A stretch of 64,000 bases of DNA from Buxus sempervirens (lineage: Eukaryota > Streptophyta > Magnoliopsida > Buxales > Buxaceae), in NCBI GenBank assembly GCA_947561395.2, contig OX387185.1:25053866-25117865 (forward strand), in the 5' to 3' direction. Below the pieces are notes generated by a model. It ran no database searches. It had not been told where the DNA came from and saw only the letters and a list, made by a program, of their open reading frames with translations. Shown piece by piece: positions 42,201-53,300 of this stretch (within the stretch, counting starts at the first letter, position 1; every line of letters starts with the position of its first letter). The translations under genes were made by a program, and so were the position numbers.

Positions 42201-45200
42201 AAATAGAATTTTTTTATCTGCTTGTTGAAAGGACATGGAAGATAAATAACAATCTGCATGAGGTTCAAAATTAGGTAGAGGAATTTTATTACTCAGTGAC
42301 AAAAGGATTTCCCTAAAGGCTTACCACCAATGCATATCATACAATATGAAATTGATTTGGTCTGAAGGACTACACCAAAACAGGCAGCATATCAAATGCT
42401 AACAAATATTTGAGATGAGATGAAAAGACAAGAAAGGGTTGCTTGCAATGTGCAAATGAATTAGTGCATTTAAGCAAGAGCCCATAAACTATACTTACAT
42501 TGTTTATGTCTAATAATGCTGGTTCATAGAGAATATGCATGGACAGCAGCATAATAAATAAGATAGCTTTCAGGTGCGGATGGCTTATCCAAATGGCTCG
42601 TAATGCCTTTTGGCTTATTTAATGCCCCTGGTAAATTTATGTGAGTCATGATTGAGATACATTGTCCTTCATTGAGTTCTTTTATACTACTAAGTCCACT
42701 GATATTTTAAATTTCTGGCTGCAAAAAAGAGTTCAAATTTGTTCCATTTCAACCAACTCATGTAGATTCTTAAAAATGAGACCATTTTTTATTTGAATAA
42801 ATCCTCCTTCCTGAGCAATGCGACATTTTTGTGATATACCATTCCATTAAATAGAGTAAAAATTAATTTAGAGAAAACAAAAGTGGAAAACGGCCTCACA
42901 CTTTGGTCCATGAGAAATGCTCATAATATCCACAGGTTGGCTTCCTTTCATAGGGGTTTTTCAAGTTCTGAATCGCATTGCCAAAGTACGGGTTTCCTAA
43001 TAATATGGAAGTAGGTTCGGATAATACTTTTTTCCATCCATAATAGATACTTATTCGAAAGTAACCAACTATGTGTGACACAAGGGATCCTTACATAAAT
43101 TAATTATTAGGAAGCTGCATGAAGGGAGTTTGCATGGTGATTTTGGAACAGATTAGATATCAGAAATGGTGACTGATTGGTGTCATCAATTAAGGATGAA
43201 CTGGAGGTTGAAATATTGGCAGAACATGCCAGTTTGATAAGGCGCAATCTCAAAATGCATCCTGAACTACAAATTCTGACTTCTCCATGGATTTTCACTT
43301 GTACGGATTGAGCAGGGAATTCTAAATATGGCATGTGGCTATGGACACAATTCCATATTCGTTGTAATGGATAGTTTTCCAAAGATGACACACTTCATTC
43401 TAGGTTAGAAGAAGTCTGATTCTTCAAAATCATCACTAATAAAAAAAAAGATCAGAAATCTGATGCTTCTGTCATATCAGAATGTTCTTAAGAGGGGTAG
43501 TTCATTTGCACCAGATTCAAAAACATTTCTTCTGACCAAAATGTTAAGTTTTTGGGGGTACTTTTCACTTTGTGGAAAAAAATTTGGCACTCAGTTTATT
43601 ATTCCAGCATTAATCATCTACAAACTGATGGTAGATAGAAGCTGCAAATCCGAGCATTAGAAGCTCACTAAATCTAGAAAGTGGCACATGCAGTGCTGAA
43701 CACTAGTAATTCAAAATATAGGAATTTAAAGAGATAAAATACGGGAATTGAAATAATGGAAACAGTTGCAAGTCTCTTTGTAAGTTGTAGCTCAAAATGT
43801 TTTTCCATGGGACTCTTGTGGGAGAGTAAGAGTAGTAATGGAAATCAAAAACATAGGAAACATAACCTCATTACCTACTAAAAGTATGGAAAAACTAAAT
43901 TGCCCCTTTGAAAACATTTCTTACTATAGTACTGCAAGGTTGTTTTTGGAAAGACATTATTTTATTTATTTATTTATTTTTGTTATGATTAATAAACAGA
44001 TATATTAAAATCTAAGGATAGTACAATTACAAGAAACCCATGAGATATGATTAAACGCTTACAAAGTTTGTTGTTTTATGGTTTCTTCCTTTCGGGTACA
44101 CAATTTGTGTACTTCATAATTTTTGCTGATTTCATTAATGAATTCTTATTGCCAATCTAAAAAGAAAAAAGAAAAGAACAACCAACGACAAAAACCAGCA
44201 AGCACAGATACAACAACATGATTAAAAAAATGGCAAGAAGATAATGAAAACTGGCAGAAACTGATCCAATAGTGTAAATGTAGCCCAATCCCGTCAGATG
44301 CCAAATATGGCCCAATTTTCTACTCAGGCTGAGTTCACTTCTTAGAAAAACAGCAAGAAGATAAATCAGCCCAATTTTCTGAGATGCTCTCTCCCTGTAT
44401 ATGTTTTATGGATGTATAGAGGTAAGTTATGCGAAGATGAGTAATAGTGTTCTATCTCAGGCTGAGTTCACTTACCATAACTCCGTTAACCACACAAAGG
44501 GAGATTTTTTTAGGCTATTTATGGGCACAACCCACAACATATGCCAAACCTTTTTCCGTTGACACCTAATATGCGAGTTGAGATGAAAAGTTTCTGCTGA
44601 TCACATTGGAGGTGCATCTGCATGACACCTAATGTGGCATGATGAGGTGCATGCCACCATCAAAACCAGCCATGAATAATATGTGGAGGCAACAAAACAG
44701 CATTGAAGGTTTAATGATTTCGCTAAGAATGACCAAGTTTTGGAGCATCTGAGGGATAGGTTTTCTATGGGATTGTCAAGGTGAAGCCAAGGAAGATTAC
44801 ATGCTGCAAGATTCTAAGGGAGATTAGTTGAGCTACCAAATGATTTACATAATAAACCCATCCTCGTTGTATCACATTTCGATGATTTCCATTTGTTTGA
44901 TAGATTGTTATGGGATTCCTCGTGAATAACTTAATCAAATGTCAAAGAGGCTGCATAAGGTAATAGAAGATGAGAAGATTGGACTAAAACCAATGTGGAG
45001 CTTGATGCATCGCCAAAAACTCTTCAGTTCCTCTCCTAAAGTGACTAAAGAATGGCCACCGGTGTCAAGTTCCACAAGACCTCAAGCCAAGATGATCCTT
45101 TACGAAAACTCCAAGACAAAAGAACCTGATCCAAATCTTGAGGCTGCAACCAACTCTTCCCAATTCTCAACAAGAAGGCTTTCCAAATAGCATTTGCCAC

Positions 45201-48200
45201 CTTCACAAGCATATGACTCACCGATTCCCCTTGAGATTTGCACATCACACACTTGTTTGGCATCTGCCATCCACGCTTCATGAGGTTGTCAATTGTTAAT
45301 ATTTTCCCCAATACTGCTGCCACATGAATAAACTGATTTCTGTAGGAAGAGCCAATTGCCACACTATGCGCACCAACTTGGTTATAGAGGCATCTCACAA
45401 AAAATCACCGGAACAACCCCCCCCCCCCCCCAAAACAAAAAAAAAATTCATCACATCCGGATTCAAGGTAGGTCATGAACTGAAGCCAATAGCAAAGCTA
45501 ACGAATCCACCTCCCAATCAAACAGATTCCATCTGAAATTTAAGTTCCAACTCCCTCCTCCAGAATCTTGGTGATACACCTTAGAGATGTATACTTGAGG
45601 ACCTGCTGAAAGGTTGTAGATATCCGCAAATTTGGCCTTCAGAGAGCCATCCCCACACCACACATCATCCCAAAGAGTCTTGCAGCATATAATCTTCCTT
45701 GTCTTTACCTTGAAAACTTCTTCCAATTGTAACAGGTTTCCCTTTTTCCAGGCCCGGTACACTTATCATGTACTTGTTGGACTGGTTTCTATATTTTAAT
45801 ATACATACTCTATTATTAATTTATTACCAATCAAAAGAAGGTAATAGAGATCTGCTGCACACAAAGAAAGCCCGTTATCAATACTAAAGGTTCCTAATCA
45901 AATGGCTCAGAATAAAAGTTGTGATTATCTTATGCAGAGATTGTAAGTAGCGCCCATTATATTTCAGTTTATTATTGAAGAAAAAGGATCTTTTTCCCCT
46001 CTGCAAAGACCAGAAGATTCATTCTTCTTTGTTCTTCACTTCTCTTATCATTGATATTCACAATCAAATCAGATTCTTGTTGATTTGAGTAATCTTTTCC
46101 ACATCAGATATGATTCTGTGCATTAGAATATATGTGTATATGCGTGCATGTGGGTGTGAGAGAGAGGGAGAAAGAGGAAGTGAAGACAAGGACAACAAAG
46201 GAACATGGAAGGTGGGATCAGAGAAGAAAAGGAAATTAGAGTGCCACTCATTAGAAAGAGGAGAGATGCTTGTTCGTGAAATCAATGTAGTTGAAAAAAT
46301 TAAGAAACATAGATTATAAAAAAATTAATAAAATAATTACTACTTTTTAGGAGGATACATAAAGCCATAGACTAAACATCAGAGTAGCAACCAAATAGAG
46401 GTGACACTTGAGACGGTGGTAAAGCCTTGTGATAACCATATCCAAGGCCTAAGTTCAAAACCCACCCACCCAATCAAAGAAAGTGTGCTCGATAGCTTAA
46501 CTCCAACTGAGACCATTCAAGTCATTTGAGTTACCGTTTTATGCCAGGCCATGAATCACCCCTGAAGCTGTGATCCCTAAGGAGGTATGTGTGTAATTGG
46601 CTTGTGCCAAGTGGGTAGTGCCCGTGGCAACTGCACCAACCAAAAAAAAAAAAAAGAGTAGCAACCAAATGCTATAATGCCAGATGAGACCAGCCAAAGA
46701 TACCTGCTTTGAGCCATGGAAAAAGATGCTGTTGATGAAGAATATCAAAACAAGAGTGATTTACTACAGTCCGAAAGTTTGGGCATTAAAGACTTAGTCT
46801 CAAAAAAATTCTGTGGCTGTCCAATTCGAATAAGCTAGAACCTAATGCTTTCAAAAGGAATAACAAAAATGAGGAAACCACATAAATGTAAATTGTGACA
46901 ACCACTAGTGATTTTTCTGCCTCCACTACCATTTACATTTTACAAACTCATTTCACAGGTATATATCTTTTTGTACATACTAAATTTAAAACTTACACAA
47001 GTGTTATCCGAATGGTTGCACATCACATCCTCTTCTGCAGAAAGATCGTCCATAAACTGGCTTACAGAGATTGGTACATAACTCTGGGGAATCACATGAC
47101 CAGCTGCTGCAATTGGAGAGCAATCTAATATCGCATTGCTCTGTGGCATAAGCCTGAATGCCAGTGATGTCCTATATGCACAAATTCAGCTGTCATTCGG
47201 TCCATTTCAGTATTAGGGTTTCTCAAATATGCAAAAGCTGAACAAATAACTATTTGCTTCAATTAAAAATGCATCACCATGACTAAATCAAACAGAATGA
47301 AAATCAACCTTCCACCACTGGCGGTACCAGAAAAGCTGTCAGGTGCAGCTCTGTACGAAGCAGCAGGGCGAAGACCAGCAGTAGCATGGCTAAGTGCCTT
47401 GCCAGTGAGAAGCAAAAGATCTCCTGGACTTGACCTGCCATCTGCTAGGTACCAACGATTATTGGGGTCACACACCTACAGAAGAAACAATTGATAAAAA
47501 TGATTTGGAGATCATATCAAAGCAGTTTAAATCACTAGTTAGGATTACTCTTTTATAATTGACCAAATTAAGAATCACAATAAAAATACGAAACCACATA
47601 ATGGCACAATTGCCAGGATGATGACAACTAAACTTCCATACCAAAATCTCCCATCATAAGAAATACACAATTTTTTGACATAACAATATTTTCGGAGCAC
47701 CAAGAGAAGGATACCTGAAGACCAGGACCATCCGATGCAATCAATGTCAACAATCCCTTCTCATTTTCACCATTAGCTGCTGGCTTCCCTACTCCTATAG
47801 CACTTCTGCCATTTTGTAAGGATGCATGAGAATAGGCTGCGACCAATACTGATGAAGATGCCTCGTTGGCAGGCAATGGGGTATCATCAAGCAAATGGTT
47901 AAATACACTGCCAACAAACATTTATAATAGAAAGTGTGATGTATGAAATCAAAAACAGGAGGAAAGATATTGCAAACTATTTGAAATATAGAACTTCTAT
48001 CAACGCCATCCTTACTCGCTTCTCAAACGAAGATGCCTCGCTATTGCACATAGAGCAGAGCGAGCAGCCTTTCCCATACATCTAAAAATATCAGGCATGC
48101 AAGGAGGAGATGAGTCTTCATCTTCCAAAGCCCTGCTTCCAAATGAGCCAATCATGTAAATATTTGTTCTTCCCAATGAAAAATATTCATACATGATTAA

Positions 48201-50266
48201 GGCAAACAGCCAGAAGATAATTCCATGGCACGGGGACTGACGTGATCAAGCATATAAAAACTCGCAGAGCATATGGTATACAAATCTTTAACACTTTTTA
48301 AACTTTTCATTCAAAGGGCAATCCCTCTGCGCAAAGCTCAGTAAATAGGAACTAGATGAGCTAATTTTACCAGCTCCTTTCTCTAATGAAAACCAAAAAA
48401 CAAACAAAAAAAAAATTAAAGAAAATTTTTAAAAAAAAGGATGCAGATGAAGTGGATCTCAGAAGCCTATAAGAAGCATTGTAAAAGGCAAGGCCACAAA
48501 TTTTGGTTATCATCATGGAATTAAGCTTATGAATCACATGACGGAATTATAAGAATAAGGAAGGGAGCAAAGATTAGGGAACATCATTTGTTGTGATGCT
48601 AATAGCCTTACGATGCTAACAAGTGTATGCATGTTTGAGTTTGAGCACAATAACTTCGCATAAAAATACAATAATTATGTTTCTTGTCATTCCACACCTC
48701 CCAAGACCTTGCTTGGCAGGAGCTACACCAGATTATGGTCTTTCTAGTCACAGAGCAAATATTAAGAAAAGTAACCTAAGTGTCAAATTTTGGCTTTTAC
48801 AAGTCTACCACTGATGCTACTTTCTGGTTTTTTACTCAGAGAAATAGTCAAAAAGAAGTTCAGCAAGATCCCTAATCTTGTTTGGATATCATAAATTTTC
48901 AAATCTAATTATACGATTAGAATCTAGAATCTAGAATCTCATTTTGTCCACATTGATTATTGAGATTAAATTTGGAGTTTTTATATTAAAAAGTGCACAC
49001 AAAAAATAATATAAGATATATTGAAAATTAATATCTTATTTAAACATGTTATTAAATATATTAAAAACAATAATTATATTATTATATAATAAATACTACA
49101 TAATATTATATATAAAATATATAATATATGATATTATATTACATAATATCATATATATGTTATATACAATATATAATATATATTAAGTTATTTATAATAT
49201 AACGATAATATATTACATTATAACACTATAACCAATATTATATAATATAATAAAGCATATTATATTATAATGCTTATATTATTATGTATTATAATATGCA
49301 TTATATAATATGTTATGTATAATCTGTAGAATCACAGATTTGGGAAATTTAAGCACCAACGCCCATAATCCTTATAATCACATTTCAGATAGATTTTGAT
49401 TATGGGACATTAGATTATAGAATCCAGCCTCAAAAAACCAATCAAACGCACTTTCTGGATTATAGAATCATATTTTACTAGAATCCAGATTCTATAATGC
49501 CCACCAACGCCCCATAAGAGTAAGAACATCAAGAAGATGTGGCATAAGCAAAGGTTTTTCATGCAAACTTCGATACCGTTTCGTTTAAGGTCCCACGTGC
49601 CATTTCAAATCCAAACAAATTATTAGAAAAATATAAACCATTATAAAAATAAAAAATTAATATTACAGTACTATATCATTATATTATTATTGATAATCAT
49701 AAAAATGTCATTAATAATACATATGTTTATATTAGTGTACATATATAATTATTATATCATTAATAATATAACAATATTTTACTCATTAATAATTTGTTAC
49801 AATTTTAAAATTTTGCAATATAATATAGGTAAATATTATAAATATAAATAAATATATATATATATAGATCAAAGGACTTCTTCCTATTTAGATGTTTAGT
49901 TTATTCTCATCTTAGTGCTGCCTTCATGCTTTTCGCACCTTTTTTTTCTTATCTAGCTGTAGGTTTTTGTTTCTCTTTGTATCTTTCCGCCCCTTTGTTC
50001 AATAAAACTAGCAAGATGCACGTGTATTACTGTATGTATGTAGAGAGGGAAGGGATATATACGGATGCTAAGGGAAGAGGTGGGAGGGAACAGCTTTCCA
50101 ACTGTTTAAGTTTTAAATGAATTGAGATTGGTATGACTATTATACTCCTTTATTAATGAAGCTTAAGAATGAAGTGTAAGGGCATTTTGGGGAAGTTGAA
50201 CATAATAGTTGGCACACTTTCCAAGGGGGCACTTCTCTTTATATATAATAGTTGATTTCATCACCT

Positions 50267-50303
<37 letters not shown>

Positions 50304-53300
50304 AAGGACTTCTTTAGTGAAGAAGAGTGCGCTCGCAAAAAAAGGAATGAAGAGGAGGCTGAAATCGACATAGTCTAGGTTCACCCATAACCCACCCTCC
50401 CTCCCTCCACTCCCCTCTCTCTATCTCTCTCTCTCCCCCTCTCTCTCACAAAAAACCCCAAATCCTCCCTTCCCCTTTCTCCTCTCGTCCTATCTCTCTT
50501 GCAACCCTCATCACCTCTTCCTCTCTTTCCTCACATTCTCTTTATTTCCTGCAACCCCCATCACCATCTCTTCCCATCTCTCCTCTCATCCTCTCTCTCT
50601 CTCCCACTCTTGCCCACAACACCCATCCCATTCTCTTCCCCTATCTCCTCTCGTCTTCTCTCTTCTTTGAATATTGTCAACTCTCTCTCTCTCTCTCCTC
50701 CTTTCTTTCCTCTAGCTTTTGTCTTTTTTTCTCTTTCTTTTGGAGCTCTACACGGCACACAATAGTTGCCATGCAAAATCCTACGATTTCGATCACATGT
50801 TCTCCCGTTCACATTTTGACTAGCGCAAGGAAAAAAATCGCTTGTGGCGGTCAAAATAATGGGGTTTTTAACCCTCAATGGAATCCATTGGATTCCATTT
50901 CAGAGTCCACCTAAACAGGCAAAAAATATCCGACATGGGCAAAATTAAGCTGGAATGGAATTCCTTGGGTACAGGTATAGAATCTATATTAGCATGGATC
51001 AACCATAGATGCATGTTTTATATTAAAATAACATTACTAGAGACATATGCATGGTGACTGCCTAACCGCCTAGGATATAAATACGTCCATCACCTAACTT
51101 TGCCTAAGCAAAGTTACTAACCTTGTCATGCATCTATAAGAACACATTTAATTTCTTCTCGTTGAAGGAAATCAGCTGTACTGATCTTCCTGACAGTCGT
51201 GACATACAGAAACCTTAAACAAAGCACACAAAACCTGACTAATCAAGAAATTGAGCAAATATATAGCCATTTTTTTCAAGTATCTTAAAATTTACTATTT
51301 AAATACAATTGAAATTAGATCCAAAGTCAAAAAGTTTAAATCTTATGTTTGAATCACTGGAATATTAAGATTTCTGTTCTAGGAAATTTGCTATTTTGAA
51401 TCCTAAATCCTATTGAATCCTATCATTTAAATTGATCAATATTAACCAAACCAATGAAGATCAATTGTGCATATGCATATGTCAATCATAATAACAATAA
51501 ATAAACAAACAAATCTCCCTATTATATGACATGTTTATTTTTTTTTTTTTTTTTTTTTTTTGGCATTAAAATCACATTCTAAACAGCTGAGTTGGGTTGC
51601 TCATTTAAATATTACGAAACAACTTGTACCGGAGACCGTATAAACAAGGTATGTAAACGAAAATGGAAAATAAATTATGTAAAAATGACGCAGGAAAGAG
51701 AATAAAGGGACTAGAATCAAAATAACAACAATTAAGACATAAACAACTACGTATCATTGGTTAATAGAATAAAAAACTTAATTAGTTCAATCAAGTTTTC
51801 AGTTTACTAGATAATCACATTACCTTATTGTAATCTAGTTTTCATCTTAATCATGTATATATGGAAGGTTTGAAACTCATTATACTAATATGTTGTGCTT
51901 TGAAGAGAAACTGAGTTATATTAGTCCTGGTGTTCTAAAATCTTGAATAATAACATGCCTTGTCCCAACTAGGTTGAATTCAAAACGTTAATCTTACTAT
52001 CCATCCCCATATATTTTATCCATATATCATAAAATATATCTTCAGTCAGTTATTTAAAACTAATGCCATCTAGGTTCCTTTTTGTATCACCCTCGCATCT
52101 TAACACCTTCAATGGTATCCTCCCACCCCTTATCATAGCTGCCTCCCTAGATTTTTAATTTACATGACCAAACCATATCAATCTACTTTATTTTATCTTA
52201 ACTCCTATTTAGATAACAATAAGAACTCCCGAATATGTTCATTATTTATCCTATCTTGCCCAGTTTTCCCACAAACCAATCACAGCAGTCATCCCAACAA
52301 TGTCTATCCTATGCATATATTAATTCTTTTTTTCCAATCATTTCATCCATATCTAACAATTATACTGTAAAATTTTCATTTTAGTTTGAATATGTATTAT
52401 ATAGTTTTAATTACATAAAAAGACATATTTTATGTATAATATGCTTTTATAATTTGAATCTTGATCTGTCTTTAATCTCTTTATGGCTTTCCAATCTAAC
52501 TGATTGGGGTAATATATGATTTGGGCATGGATGAACAGAAGGCTAAAACTATATCAGTTCAATAAATTTATAGAATTCTTCTTGGGGGGAGGGCTTGCTC
52601 TTATGTGTTATGTTTTCAGACTAAGGGGGGATATGAGAGATTGAAAATATAGCCTTGTAATCATAGGTACACAATCTGTGTACCCATAAAACTGTTTCCA
52701 AGTAGTTTATATAATAATATATCATGATTACCGATCAAAAAATAATAATAAATCGGTTCTAGAGAGAAACCTGGCATATTTAGAGAGGAAAGTTTTGAGG
52801 CTGGGGGGGGGGGGGGGGGGGGGGCGCGCGCGCAGCGGCGGTTTATGAGAGCTTCAAAATATAGCTTTGTAATCATAGGTACACAATCTGTGTACCTATA
52901 AAACTGTTTCCAAGTAATTTATATAATAATATATCTTGATTACCGATCAAAAAAAAATTAATAAATCAGTTCTACTTGATGGACTCCATGCATTCCCACA
53001 TTTTTAAAAGGGATTCAAGAGAGTATCAACCCAAAAAAAAAAAAATACAGGAGTTCAAAAAAAAAAGGACTGAAGAGCTCTCTTTTGACAAGCAAGAGTT
53101 GGAAAGCGTTTGTCATAAGCCCAATAAAAAACGTACAATACTACAAAAATGGTAATGCATACCTTCTTCCTCAGTTCTATCATACAGAAAATTTTTCCGT
53201 TAACACGAAAAGGAAGAAAAAATTTCACAACCATATTAACCCAAATATAATGACATTATTATTACTTCTATGGCAGCATCCAGAGAATTTCTAAAAAGAA

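Larger units (their letters stand above)
40952..46996. other. PUB62: Intron 5 of the U-box gene
   Basis: 6,045 bp. It carries a (ta)n tract at 41880-41913, a Ty3 fragment (42570-43400), a likely L1 3' tail near 44080-44165, an inverted L1 insertion (44972-45837) and a SINE (46397-46654). The remaining stretches show no coding exon. Confidence 0.7.

Noticed and set aside
50499-50878. Open frames on both strands over the second pyrimidine-rich tract
   Set aside because: Compositional artefact of CT-rich DNA; no domain and no splice context.
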